This document shows, piece after piece, positions 17,266-26,322 of a DNA stretch of 64,000 nt. The DNA is from Streptomyces mayonensis. GTDB taxonomy: Bacteria > Actinomycetota > Actinomycetes > Streptomycetales > Streptomycetaceae. Below the pieces are notes generated by a model, which saw nothing but the letters and a program-made list of their open reading frames with translations, ran no database searches and was not told the origin of the DNA. Made by a program: the position numbers and the translations under genes. The stretch is taken from NCBI RefSeq assembly GCF_018982965.1, contig NZ_JACBYP010000015.1:1-64000 (forward strand), written 5' to 3'. Within the stretch, counting starts at the first letter, position 1. Each line of letters starts with the position of its first letter.

Positions 17266-18240
17266 TCAGGCGAACGGCCAGGCGTACGGCCCGTCGGGGT
17301 CGTCGAGCCACGCCCAGGACCGTTCACCGCTGACGGTGATCCCGTAGCGCTCGCGGCGCGGGGCGTTCTCGCGCTCCCACAGGGCGTACGCCTCCTGCGG
17401 GTCGAGGCCGCCCCGGCTGAGCGCCAGCAGGAAACGGAACAGGTCGTTCTCCCGCGCCCGGCGCGGCACCCCGCCCAGACCCGGTAGCTCCGGACCGGGG
17501 CGGTCGGCGCCGCGCAGCGGCACGAAGAAGGCGGGCGTGGGCAGGAACCGGCCCTCCGCGTACCCGGCGTCGCGCACGGTGAGCACCAGGAGGCCGGTCG
17601 CGAGCGGGGTCAGGATCCGCCCGCCGGGGCGGCACTGGGCCGGCCACGCGGTCGGCACCGAGGGCAGCGCGCAGGTGGCGAGGATCCGGTCGTAGGGAGC
17701 GCGTTCGGGCACACCGCGGGCGCCGTCGCCGGTGACGACGACCGGGTGGTGTCCGGCGGCGTCCAGGTGCCGGCGGGCCGACTCGGTGATCTCGGGGTCC
17801 AGGTCGACGGTGGTGACCAGGTCGTCGTCGCGGAGCCGGTGGGCGAGGAGGGCGGCGTTGTAGCCGGTGCCGGCGCCGATCTCCAGGACCCGGTCGCCGT
17901 CCCGCACGTCCAGCTCGACCAGCATCATCGCCATCAGCGAGGGCTGGCTGCTGGAGGAGAGCAGTTCGCCGTCGCGCATCCGGGTCGCCAGCGGGGCGTC
18001 GGCGTAGGCGCCGCGCACCCAGCGCTCGCGGGCCTCCCGGTCGGGGTGCTCACCCCACCTGCGTTCGTAGCCGCCCCGGACGCCGACGTAGTAGTAGGGC
18101 ACGAAGAGGTGGCGCGGAACCGCCGCGAACGCCTCCCGCCACACCGGGTCGGCCGTCCAGGCGCCGCTCAGCTCGATCTCCCGCACCAGCTCCGCCCGCG
18201 CGGCCGCGGCGAGACGGTCCAGGTCCTCGTACCCGCCCAT
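17266..18240 (-). CDS. PIMT-like SAM-dependent methyltransferase
   Basis: 324 residues with the protein-L-isoaspartate O-methyltransferase layout: an N-terminal segment RHLFVPYYY, then SSSSQPSLMAMML, then the SAM-binding motif RVLEIGAGTGYNAAL (about residues 120-134). About 110 residues follow the usual PIMT core. The role is presumably methyl-ester repair of damaged proteins, or a related modification. Start ATG 18240 has no obvious strong ribosome site. It converges with the FHA gene and is monocistronic. Confidence 0.78.
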   Translation of the reverse strand: MGGYEDLDRLAAAARAELVREIELSGAWTADPVWREAFAAVPRHLFVPYYYVGVRGGYERRWGEHPDREARERWVRGAYADAPLATRMRDGELLSSSSQPSLMAMMLVELDVRDGDRVLEIGAGTGYNAALLAHRLRDDDLVTTVDLDPEITESARRHLDAAGHHPVVVTGDGARGVPERAPYDRILATCALPSVPTAWPAQCRPGGRILTPLATGLLVLTVRDAGYAEGRFLPTPAFFVPLRGADRPGPELPGLGGVPRRARENDLFRFLLALSRGGLDPQEAYALWERENAPRRERYGITVSGERSWAWLDDPDGPYAWPFA

Positions 18241-18289
18241 GTCTCCACAGTACGGGCAGCAGGGGCGCCTACGGGCGTCCCGGCAGGTC

Positions 18290-18329
18290 CGGCAGTCCGG
18301 CAGTTCGGCAGTTCGGCAGTTCGGCAGTC
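18290..18329. repeat. Five tandem copies of the 8-mer CGGCAGT(T/C)
   Basis: Units start at 18290, 18298, 18306, 18314 and 18322, between the divergent methyltransferase and globin genes. They are too short and too closely packed for a CRISPR array. They could be a slipped-strand microsatellite in the shared promoter region. Confidence 0.85.
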
Positions 18330-18365
18330 CTAGGTCTTGAGTCCTATGTCCCCGTGTCTGAGACC

Positions 18366-18779
18366 ATGGACGGCGTGAATGAGATCCGGCGCGGCACGCT
18401 TCAGGAGCAGACCTTCTACGAGCAGGTCGGCGGGGAGGAGACCTTCCGCCGACTCGTCCACCGTTTCTACGAGGGGGTCGCCGAGGACCCGCTGCTGCGG
18501 CCGATGTACCCGGAGGAGGATCTGGGCCCGGCCGAGGAGCGCTTCACGCTCTTCCTCATGCAGTACTGGGGTGGCCCGACGACGTACAGCGACAACCGCG
18601 GGCACCCGCGGCTGCGGATGCGGCACGCGCCCTTCGCTGTCGACCGGGCGGCGCACGACGCCTGGCTGAAGCACATGCGCGTGGCGCTCGACGAGCTGGG
18701 CCTGTCCGAGGAGCACGAGCAGACGCTGTGGAAGTACCTGACGTACGCGGCGGCCTCGATGATCAACACCCCCGGCTGA
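18366..18779 (+). CDS. glbO: Group II truncated haemoglobin (trHbO)
   Basis: About 137 residues of the 2-on-2 globin fold. It shows RFYEGVAEDPLL (B10 Tyr region), the QYWGGP segment, MRHAPF with the proximal His, and the AWLKHM Trp typical of group II. The likely role is oxygen or redox/NO handling in the cytoplasm. The start is uncertain: GTG 18354, ATG 18366 and GTG 18378 are all in frame and none has a strong Shine-Dalgarno, so the mRNA may be nearly leaderless. Confidence 0.85.
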   Translation: MDGVNEIRRGTLQEQTFYEQVGGEETFRRLVHRFYEGVAEDPLLRPMYPEEDLGPAEERFTLFLMQYWGGPTTYSDNRGHPRLRMRHAPFAVDRAAHDAWLKHMRVALDELGLSEEHEQTLWKYLTYAAASMINTPG

Positions 18780-18983
18780 ACCGCTGTTGACCCGCTGCTG
18801 GCTCAACTGCTGACGCACTGCTGAGGGACTGCTGACCGGAGCGGCTCCCGACGCGCGCATTCCGGTCACCGGGCGCCGCATTTCGGTCACGATCCGGTCA
18901 AGTCCACGTCCCGGCCGGTTACTTCCGTACCTCCTCCTCTGACAGCATCACGCGGAGGTCTGGACAACTGCGGCGGGGGGCCG

Positions 18984-21900
18984 GTGGCGGGGTACGGGGG
19001 GTTCACGGGGTTCGTGCTGCTGCGCGCGCGGGCGCACCGCACGCTGCTCGCCGCGGCCCTGTTCACCGTGCTGCTGACCACGGCGGTACTGGCCGCCCTG
19101 ACCGCCTACTCCGGCGCGGTCGGCGACGCCGCCCTGCGGCACGCCCTGGCCGATCCCCGCAACGCCGCGGACACCGCGCTGATCGTCAAGGCCGACGTGC
19201 CGGAGGAGGGCCGCGGGAAGGCGGACGCGGCCGTGCGCGAGGGCGCCCGGGAGACCTTCGGCGGGCTGCCGGTCACCGTGCGGACGCTCACCCAGTCGGG
19301 GCCGTACGCCCTCCCGGCCACACCGCGCCCGCGCGAGGACGCGGAGGACGGGGAGGACGGCGACGACCCCGACCTCACGTACTTCGCGGCGCTCGACCCG
19401 GCGCAGGTGCGCGTCACCGAGGGGCGACTGCCCGCGACGGACGGCGAGCGGGACGGCGGGCTGATCGAGGTCGCCCTGCCCACGGCCGCCGCCGAACGCC
19501 TGCGCGTCGGGACCGGTACCCGCCTCACCCTCACCGACCGGCTCGGCGGCCCGGAGGTGGCCGTCGAGATCACCGGCCTCTACCGCCCCGCCGACGCCGC
19601 GGCCCCCTATTGGCACCTGGACGACCTCGCCGGGCGCGGCGTGAAACTGGGCGGCTTCACGACGTACGGCCCGCTGCTCGCCGCTCCCGGTGTGCTGAGC
19701 GGGGGCGAGGTGAGCGCGGGCTCCTCGGGCTGGCTGGCGGCGGCCGGCTTCTCGGGCGTGACGGCCGACCGGACGGACTCCCTGCGCGAGGCGGCCCGCG
19801 GCGGCATGGCGTGGCTGCGCGCGCGTCCGGAGCTGAGCGGCAGCACCGCGGCCACCACCTCCCTGCCGGACGTGCTGGACCGGCTCGACCGCTCCCTGCT
19901 GGTCTCGCGTTCCACGCTGCTGGTGGTCGCCCTCCAGCTGGCGCTCCTCGCGGGCTGTGCGCTGCTGCTGGTGGCCCGGCTGCTGAACGCCGAACGGGCG
20001 GGCGAGCAGCGGCTGCTGCTGGCGCGCGGCGCCTCCCGGGCCCGGGTGGCGGGGCTGGCCGCACGGGAGTCGCTGCTGCTGGCCGTACCGGCGCTGGTCT
20101 GCGCGCCGCTGCTCGCGGGGCCGCTGACGCGGCTGCTGGCGGGGCAGGGGTCGCTGGAGCGGATCGGGCTGCACCTGGAGGTGCCCGCCTGGGGCGGTGG
20201 CGGGGTGTGGCTCACGGCGGCCCCGGCGGCCCTCGGGTGTGCGCTGGCCGTGACGCTGCCCGCGCTGGCCTCGTCCCTGTCCGCGGGCGGCCGCGCCCGC
20301 GCCCTGCCGGCCCCGCTGCGGGCCGGCGCGGACCTCGGGCTCCTGGTGGTCGCGGGCGTCGCGTACTGGCAGCTGTCCCGGCAGACCTCGGGCGCGGTCA
20401 GCGACGACACCACCGGCACCCTCGGCATCGACCCGCTGCTGGTCGCGGCACCCGCGCTGGCGCTGCTGGCCGGGACGGTGCTGACGCTGCGGCTGCTGCC
20501 GCCGGTGGCACGGCTGGCCGAACGCCGGGCGGCCGGGGGACGCGGACTGACCTCGGCGCTGGCGGGCTGGCAGCTCAGCCGCCGCCCGATGCGCGGGGCC
20601 GGCCCTGTGCTGCTGCTGGTGCTCGCGGTGGCGCTGGGGATGCTCGCCGTCGGCCAGGGCGCTTCCTGGGACCGTTCGCAGGACGACCAGGCGGACTTCC
20701 GGGCCGGGGCGCCGGTGCGGGTGCTGGCCTCGGGGACGGTGGGCCCGGGGCGTACCGAGAGCTACGCGGCCGTCGAGGGCGTGCAGGAGGTGGCCCCCGC
20801 GTCGCGCTCGCGGCTGCCGCTGTCCGGCGACCGTACGGCGACGGTGCTGGCGCTGGACACGGAGCACGCGGCCCGGACGATGCTGCTGCGCCCGGACCTG
20901 TCCGCCGAACCGGCCGGGGAGCTGTTCGCCCCGCTGTCCGCGAAGGGCGAGGCGGCGGGCGCGACGGTACCGGCGGGCACGAAGGCCCTCGGCGTGACGG
21001 CCGCCCTGACCCGCACGGGCAGGGGGACGGAGCCGGGACCGGCCGCGGCGGACGTGACGGTCACGGTGCGGGACGCCCACGGCACCCCCTTCCGGCTGCG
21101 CGCCGGTGAGCTTCCCGCCGACGGCCACCGCCACACCCTGCGCCTCGACGTCGCCGGGGGTCCGCTGGCCGTGACCGGCCTGGAGCTGGTCACGGCCCAG
21201 CCGAGGGGGCACGCGGACCGGCTCCGCCTCGGCCTGGCCGAGCTGACCGCCACCGCGCCCGACGGGAGCGTACGGCGGCTGTCGCTGCCCCGTTCCTGGA
21301 CGGCCTCCGTGCGCGGCGACGCGGCGGTGTCCTCGCCGGACGCCGGCACCAGCCCGACCAAGCCCCGGCTGAGCGCCTCCGGCCCGCCGGCGGTCGAGTA
21401 CGGCACCGGGTACGTCCCCGACGACCTGCCCTGGGTGTCGGGCGCGGTGACGCTGCGGCTGGACGTCGCGCAGCCCGCGCCCCCGCGGCTCACGGCGGTC
21501 GCGACCGACCGCTACCTGGACTCCGCGGACGCCCGCGTCGGGCAGCGCGTGGACGTCTCGCTGGGCGGCCACAGCCTCCCGGTGCGGATCGTGCGCTCGG
21601 TCCGCGCACTGCCGAGCACCGGGGCGGCCGACGGGACGGACGCGGTAGAGGCAGCGGGCGGGACGGACGACGCGGGCGGGGACGGCGGCGCCCTGCTCCT
21701 GGATCTGCGGTCCGTGAACCGCGTGCTCCAGGCGGAGTACGGCGAGGCCCTCGCCCCCACCGAGTGGTGGCTGCGGCCGTCGCCCGGCGGCGCGTCCGGT
21801 GTCGTCGAGGCGCTGCGCGGCTTCCCGGACCTGGAGGCCTCGCAGGTCGTCGTGCGGGACGAACTGGCCGAGGAGTTGCGCGACGACCCGTTCGGCGCGG

Positions 21901-22328
21901 GCCCGGAGGCGGCGTTCGCGGCGGCGGCCGGGGTGGCGGCCGTACTCGCGGCCGTCGGCTTCGCGGTGAGCGCGACGGGGTCGCTGCGGGAGCGGCGGGC
22001 CGAGTTCGCGGTGCTGCGGGCGCTGGGTGCGCCGCGCCGCCGCCTGGCCCGTACGGTCGCCGTCGAGCAGGGCGTCCTGCTGGCCCTGGCGCTGCTGGTG
22101 GGCGCGGCCCTGGGCACCGTGCTGACCCGGGCGGTGATCCCCCTGATCGTGCTGACCCCGCAGGCCGCTCACCCGGTCCCCGACGTCCTCGTGACCCTGC
22201 CCGCCGCCCGGGTCGCGCTCCTCCTGGCCGCCGTCGCCCTCCCGCCGCTCCTGGTCACGGCCACCCTGGCCCTGGGCCGCGGCGACCCGGCGTCGGCACT
22301 GCGGGAACAGGGAGGCGAGGCGCGGTGA
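18984..22328 (+). CDS. Large ABC transporter permease, FtsX type (first of pair)
   Basis: 1114-residue membrane protein. An N-terminal helix is followed by a large extracytoplasmic domain, a block of helices (about 310-620), a second extracytoplasmic domain, and a C-terminal FtsX core with RRAEFAVLRALGAPRRRLART (about 1010-1030) and its flanking helices. Start GTG 18984 follows GGGGGG. It overlaps the next permease by 4 nt (GTGA). With the ATPase at 25172 it forms a MacB/LolCDE-like mechanotransmission or export system of unknown substrate. The large domains suggest handling of a lipid or peptide at the outer face of the membrane. Confidence 0.85.
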   Translation: MAGYGGFTGFVLLRARAHRTLLAAALFTVLLTTAVLAALTAYSGAVGDAALRHALADPRNAADTALIVKADVPEEGRGKADAAVREGARETFGGLPVTVRTLTQSGPYALPATPRPREDAEDGEDGDDPDLTYFAALDPAQVRVTEGRLPATDGERDGGLIEVALPTAAAERLRVGTGTRLTLTDRLGGPEVAVEITGLYRPADAAAPYWHLDDLAGRGVKLGGFTTYGPLLAAPGVLSGGEVSAGSSGWLAAAGFSGVTADRTDSLREAARGGMAWLRARPELSGSTAATTSLPDVLDRLDRSLLVSRSTLLVVALQLALLAGCALLLVARLLNAERAGEQRLLLARGASRARVAGLAARESLLLAVPALVCAPLLAGPLTRLLAGQGSLERIGLHLEVPAWGGGGVWLTAAPAALGCALAVTLPALASSLSAGGRARALPAPLRAGADLGLLVVAGVAYWQLSRQTSGAVSDDTTGTLGIDPLLVAAPALALLAGTVLTLRLLPPVARLAERRAAGGRGLTSALAGWQLSRRPMRGAGPVLLLVLAVALGMLAVGQGASWDRSQDDQADFRAGAPVRVLASGTVGPGRTESYAAVEGVQEVAPASRSRLPLSGDRTATVLALDTEHAARTMLLRPDLSAEPAGELFAPLSAKGEAAGATVPAGTKALGVTAALTRTGRGTEPGPAAADVTVTVRDAHGTPFRLRAGELPADGHRHTLRLDVAGGPLAVTGLELVTAQPRGHADRLRLGLAELTATAPDGSVRRLSLPRSWTASVRGDAAVSSPDAGTSPTKPRLSASGPPAVEYGTGYVPDDLPWVSGAVTLRLDVAQPAPPRLTAVATDRYLDSADARVGQRVDVSLGGHSLPVRIVRSVRALPSTGAADGTDAVEAAGGTDDAGGDGGALLLDLRSVNRVLQAEYGEALAPTEWWLRPSPGGASGVVEALRGFPDLEASQVVVRDELAEELRDDPFGAGPEAAFAAAAGVAAVLAAVGFAVSATGSLRERRAEFAVLRALGAPRRRLARTVAVEQGVLLALALLVGAALGTVLTRAVIPLIVLTPQAAHPVPDVLVTLPAARVALLLAAVALPPLLVTATLALGRGDPASALREQGGEAR

Positions 22329-25063
22329 ACCGGGTGACCGTTCCGTGGGTGCGCACCCGGCTGCGGGCCGCGCCCGGTGCCGCCTGGGCGCTGGCGGTGC
22401 TCGTCACGCTGACGGCGTGTCTGGCCGCCGCGTTCCCGAGGGCACTGGACCGGTACGCGGACGCGGGTCTGGAGCGGGCGCTGACGCAGGCCCGCCCCGA
22501 CCGCACCAGTGTGCTGGTCGTCGCCCCGCAGCCCGACCTCGCCCTGTCGGCGCAGGAGCGGGCGGAGCAGATGCGTCCGGAACAGCTGGGCGGGCGGTAC
22601 GGCAAGGTCCTCGCGGCCGTCGAGGGCGCGCCGCTGCCCGTGGACCGGGCGCAGTCGGCGTACGGGGTGCGCACCACCGACGGCCTCCCGGTGCCGGAGC
22701 CCTGGCTGCCGCAGCCGAGCGGGCTGCCGGCCCGGTTCCACCTCGCCGCGCAGGAGGGCCTGGGCGACCACGCCCGGATCGGCTCCGGCCGCCTGCCGCG
22801 GGTGACCGGCGGCCAGGTGACGGCCTCGACCGGCGCGCTGGAGGCCGCGGTCACCGAGGAGACGGCCCGCGCCCTGCGCATCGAGGTCGGCTCGGTCCTG
22901 CACGTGCCCGGCGTCGAACGCGCCCCGCTCACCGTCCGCGTCACCGGCGTCCTCGCCCCGCGCGACCCGCGGGGCGCCTACTGGTCGACCCAGCCCGTGC
23001 TGCGCGAGCCGTCGCTGATGACGGTGCCGGGGTCGGCCGGCGCGGACCGCGAACAGTACTGGCTCGGCACCCTGCTGCTCGCCCCCGAGGCGGGCCCCGC
23101 GCTGCTGGCCACGGCGGGGACACCCGTGCGCTACTGGCAGGCAGCGCCCGACACCGACGTCCTGCACGCCCACGATCTGGACGGCCTGACGTCGGCCGTC
23201 GCCGGTCTGGAGTCCGGGCCGGGGCTGCGGGAGGTCCGCGCGGGCGCCGACCCGGCCGCGGACGTCGCCACCGACCTGGACGAGGTGTTCGCCTCCTTCG
23301 GCGAGCTGCGCTCGGGCATCGGCCCGCTGCTGTCGGTGGCCGCGGTCGGCGCGGGCACCGTCGCGGGTGTCGTCCTGCTGATGGCGGGCGGTCTCGCGGC
23401 CGATCGCCGCCGCGCCGAACTCGCCCTGCTGCGGGCCCGCGGTGCCTCCCTGCGCGGGCTCGCGGGACGGCTGCTGGCGGAGACCGCCGTGGTGGCGCTG
23501 CCCGCGGGTGTCCTCGGACTCGCCGCCGCGCTGCTGGCGCTCCCCGGCGGCCGCCTGCTGCCCGCCGTCGGAGCGGCCGGCGCGGTCACCGCCGTGGCCT
23601 GCGCCGCCCTGCCCGTGCGCGCCGCCTTCGCCCACCGTGCCGTACGCGTCCACGGCGGCCGGCGGGACGTGGCGTCGGCCCGCCCGTCCCGGCGCCGCAC
23701 GGTCGCCGAACTGACGGCTGTGGCCCTCGCCCTCGGCGCGGTCGAGACGCTGCGCCGCAGCGGGGCGTCGGGCGACGCCGGGGACCTGGTGTCCGCGGCG
23801 CCGGTCCTCGTGGGAGTGATCGCCGCACTGCTGATGGTCCGCCTCTACCCGCTGCCCCTGCGCGGGCTCGCCCGCCCGGCGGGGCGGCTGCGCGGCGCCG
23901 TGGGCCATCTGGCACTGGCCCGCGCGGGCCGTACGCCGGTCTCCGCGGTCCTGCCGCTGCTCGCCCTGCTGACCGCGCTCACCACGGCGGCCTTCGGCGG
24001 CTCCGTCCTGGCCGGGGTGGCGGACGCCCGCGACCAGGCGGCGGTGCGCACGGTGGGTGCCGACGCCAGGATCCAGGGCACGGACATGCCGCTGCCGGAC
24101 GGCGTCAGCGACCGCGCGCGCCGCGCGTCCGGCGTGCGGGAAGTGGCCGAGGTGGGGCTCACCGACCAGGCCAGGGCCGGGGACGGCCGCCAGAACGTGC
24201 CGCTGGCCGGCGTGGACCCCGCCGCCTACGCGAGGCTGGCGGCGGGCACGGGACTGGGCGCGTTCGACGCGGGCGCGCTGGAACGGCCGGGCGGCGGGGC
24301 CGGGCAGCCGCTGCGGGCGCTGGCCTCACCGGCGGTCGCCGAACGGTTCGGCACCGGGCCCTTCTCGTTGCGCACCTCGGACGGCACGTCCGTCACCGTC
24401 CGCATCGTCCTCGTCCGCGCGTCCACCCCGGCCGTCTCCGGCGACGACTTCCTGGTCGTGGACCGGGCCGGGCTGTCCGCCGAGGCCGCGCGTCCCACCC
24501 TGCTGCTGCTCACCGGGGACCACCTGGACGCGGGCGCGCTGCGCCGGGCCGCGGGCGACACCGGTTCGGTACTGCTGCGGTCCGCCGAGCGGGGCCGGTA
24601 CGTGGACTCGCCCCTGCAGTCCGGCGCCGAACGCGTCTACGCGGTCGCCGTCGTCGCGGGCGCCGGGTACGCCGTCCTCGCCCTTCTCCTGTCCCTGCTG
24701 CGGGCGGCGCCGGAACGCACCGCGCTCCTCGCCCGCCTGCGCACGATGGGCCTGACCCGGGCCCAGGGCCGGCGCCTGCTGGTCCTGGAGTCGCTGCCCC
24801 AGGCCGTGCTGGCCGCGGCGGGCGGCGCGCTGACCGGCTGGGCGACCGTGCGCCTGCTCGCCCCCGGCATCGACCTGACCACGATCGCCCTGGCCGCCGC
24901 GTCCGCCCCCGTGGACCGGGCCGGACTGCGTACCGACCCGTGGTCGCTGGCGCTGCCGGCGGTGGCGGTACTGGTCGTGGCGGTGGGCGTCGCGGGCGTG
25001 CAGGCGTGGTGGTCGGGCCGCCGCGGGTCGGTCACCGAGCTGAGAGCGGGGGACCCGCGATGA
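22325..25063 (+). CDS. Large ABC transporter permease, FtsX type (second of pair)
   Basis: 912 residues starting at GTG 22325, which overlaps the stop of the first permease; the open frame upstream of this is a shadow. It has an N-terminal helix (AAWALAVLVTLTACLAAAF), an extracytoplasmic domain, and FtsX helices around residues 325-460, 510-570 and 770-900, with RRRAELALLRARGASLRGLAG marking an FtsX core. It pairs with the preceding permease, either as a heterodimer or a series, and uses the ATPase encoded downstream. Confidence 0.85.
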   Translation: MNRVTVPWVRTRLRAAPGAAWALAVLVTLTACLAAAFPRALDRYADAGLERALTQARPDRTSVLVVAPQPDLALSAQERAEQMRPEQLGGRYGKVLAAVEGAPLPVDRAQSAYGVRTTDGLPVPEPWLPQPSGLPARFHLAAQEGLGDHARIGSGRLPRVTGGQVTASTGALEAAVTEETARALRIEVGSVLHVPGVERAPLTVRVTGVLAPRDPRGAYWSTQPVLREPSLMTVPGSAGADREQYWLGTLLLAPEAGPALLATAGTPVRYWQAAPDTDVLHAHDLDGLTSAVAGLESGPGLREVRAGADPAADVATDLDEVFASFGELRSGIGPLLSVAAVGAGTVAGVVLLMAGGLAADRRRAELALLRARGASLRGLAGRLLAETAVVALPAGVLGLAAALLALPGGRLLPAVGAAGAVTAVACAALPVRAAFAHRAVRVHGGRRDVASARPSRRRTVAELTAVALALGAVETLRRSGASGDAGDLVSAAPVLVGVIAALLMVRLYPLPLRGLARPAGRLRGAVGHLALARAGRTPVSAVLPLLALLTALTTAAFGGSVLAGVADARDQAAVRTVGADARIQGTDMPLPDGVSDRARRASGVREVAEVGLTDQARAGDGRQNVPLAGVDPAAYARLAAGTGLGAFDAGALERPGGGAGQPLRALASPAVAERFGTGPFSLRTSDGTSVTVRIVLVRASTPAVSGDDFLVVDRAGLSAEAARPTLLLLTGDHLDAGALRRAAGDTGSVLLRSAERGRYVDSPLQSGAERVYAVAVVAGAGYAVLALLLSLLRAAPERTALLARLRTMGLTRAQGRRLLVLESLPQAVLAAAGGALTGWATVRLLAPGIDLTTIALAAASAPVDRAGLRTDPWSLALPAVAVLVVAVGVAGVQAWWSGRRGSVTELRAGDPR

Positions 25064-25146
25064 GTCCGACGGACGACGACGTGACCGCCGGGACGCGCTT
25101 GCGGAAACCGGACCACTCGCTGAACCCCGGGCAGAAGGCACGATGA
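25060..25146 (+). CDS. Possible 28-residue coupled ORF between permease and ATPase
   Basis: ATG 25060 overlaps the permease stop (ATGA) and the frame ends at TGA 25144-25146. A second mini-frame (10 codons) starts at ATG 25143 and ends at TGA 25173-25175, overlapping the ATPase ATG 25172. The second arose from a 23-nt tandem duplication (25121-25143 and 25144-25166). These frames probably only carry coupled ribosomes across the gap. A functional peptide is not supported. Confidence 0.25.
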   Translation: MSPTDDDVTAGTRLRKPDHSLNPGQKAR

Positions 25147-25166
25147 ACCCCAGGCAGGAGGCACGA
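25121..25166 (+). repeat. Adjacent 23-nt direct repeat before the ABC ATPase gene
   Basis: 25121-25143 and 25144-25166 match at 21 of 23 positions. The second copy changes AGAAGG to AGGAGG, giving the stronger ribosome site used by ATG 25172. Confidence 0.85.
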
Positions 25167-25171
25167 CCACG

Positions 25172-26299
25172 ATGACGTCATCGGCATCGCCATCGCCATC
25201 GTCGGCATCGGCATCGGCATCGGCATCGGCATCGGCATCGGCATCGGCGGATCCGACACTCGCCGAGCTGGCCGACCGCGCCGCCGCCTCCCGCGACCGG
25301 CCCGCCTACGGTCACGACGCACTGATCACCTGCGACCGCCTGGTCCGGATCTTCAGCGCGGACGGCGTGGAGGTGCAGGCCCTGCAGGGCCTCGACCTGC
25401 TGGTCCGCGAGGGCGAGCTGATGGCGCTCGTGGGTGCGTCGGGCAGCGGCAAGTCGACGCTGATGAACATCCTGGCCGGTCTGGACGCTCCCACCGCCGG
25501 TGCGGCCCGCGTGGCCGGGCGCGACCTGCTCGCGATGACCGCGAAGGACCGCCTGGCCTACCGCCGCGAGGTCGTCGGCTTCGTCTGGCAGCAGACCGCC
25601 CGCAACCTCCTGCCCTACCTGACGGCGGCCCAGAACGTCGCCCTGCCCCTGCAGCTGTCCGGCTCCCGGCACACGAAGGGCCGCCGGGCACGGGCCGAAC
25701 GCGCCCTGGAGCTCCTGGAGTTGCTGGACGTGGCCGACTGCCGTGACCGCCGTCCGGGACAGCTGTCCGGTGGTCAGCAGCAGCGTGTGGCGACCGCCGT
25801 GGCCCTCGCGAACAATCCGTCGGTGCTGCTCGCCGACGAGCCGACGGGCGAGCTGGACTCCCACACGGCGGAACAGATCTTCGCCGCCTTCCGCACCGCG
25901 AACGAACACCTCGGCACCACCGTCGTCATCGTCACCCACGACCAGGCGGTGGCCGGCGAGGTCCGCCGCACGGTCGCCATCCGGGACGGCCGCACCTCCA
26001 CGGAGGTCCTGCGCCGCAGCGAGGTGGACGCCGCGACCGGCCACGAGACGGTGGTGGCCCGCGAGTACGCGATGCTCGACCGCGCCGGACGGCTCCAGCT
26101 GCCCGCCGACTACACCGCCGCCCTCGGCATGCGCGAGCGCGTCGCCCTGGAACTGGAGTCGGACCACATCGCCGTACGCCCGGACGACAGCGAACACGGC
26201 CGGCAAGGCGGGAACGGCCGAGACGGCGGAGACAGCGGAGACAGCGGGAATGGCGGAGACGGCGGGAGCGACAGGACCGGAGGAGGGACCCGCGGCTGA
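25172..26299 (+). CDS. ABC transporter ATP-binding protein for the FtsX-type permeases
   Basis: 375 residues. The LolD/MacB-like ATPase has Walker A GASGSGKST near residue 89, WQQTARNLLPYL in the Q-loop area, signature LSGGQQQRVATA, Walker B LLADEPTGELD and the H-loop VIVTHD. The first 27 residues are a Ser-Ala/Ser-Pro run encoded by a hexanucleotide repeat. A C-terminal extension with repeated Gly-Asp/Asn residues follows the domain. Start ATG 25172 has AGGAGG upstream. It energises the two permeases before it. Confidence 0.88.
   Translation: MTSSASPSPSSASASASASASASASADPTLAELADRAAASRDRPAYGHDALITCDRLVRIFSADGVEVQALQGLDLLVREGELMALVGASGSGKSTLMNILAGLDAPTAGAARVAGRDLLAMTAKDRLAYRREVVGFVWQQTARNLLPYLTAAQNVALPLQLSGSRHTKGRRARAERALELLELLDVADCRDRRPGQLSGGQQQRVATAVALANNPSVLLADEPTGELDSHTAEQIFAAFRTANEHLGTTVVIVTHDQAVAGEVRRTVAIRDGRTSTEVLRRSEVDAATGHETVVAREYAMLDRAGRLQLPADYTAALGMRERVALELESDHIAVRPDDSEHGRQGGNGRDGGDSGDSGNGGDGGSDRTGGGTRG
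25178..25246 (+). repeat. (TCGGCA)n hexanucleotide repeat inside the ATPase gene
   Basis: Runs of TCGGCA (with a few TCGCCA) encode Ser-Ala/Ser-Pro dipeptides at the N-terminus. Copy-number changes keep frame, so length may vary between strains without killing the gene. Confidence 0.85.
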
Positions 26300-26322
26300 A
26301 CCGCCCGCCCCGGGGCGCGACC

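Noticed and set aside
18290..18329. Possible CRISPR array
   Set aside because: Units are 8 nt with no spacers and no cas genes nearby.
18948..22172. A 1074-codon minus-strand open frame
   Set aside because: Antisense to the first large FtsX permease, with shadow-like Gln/Arg composition and no recognisable motif.
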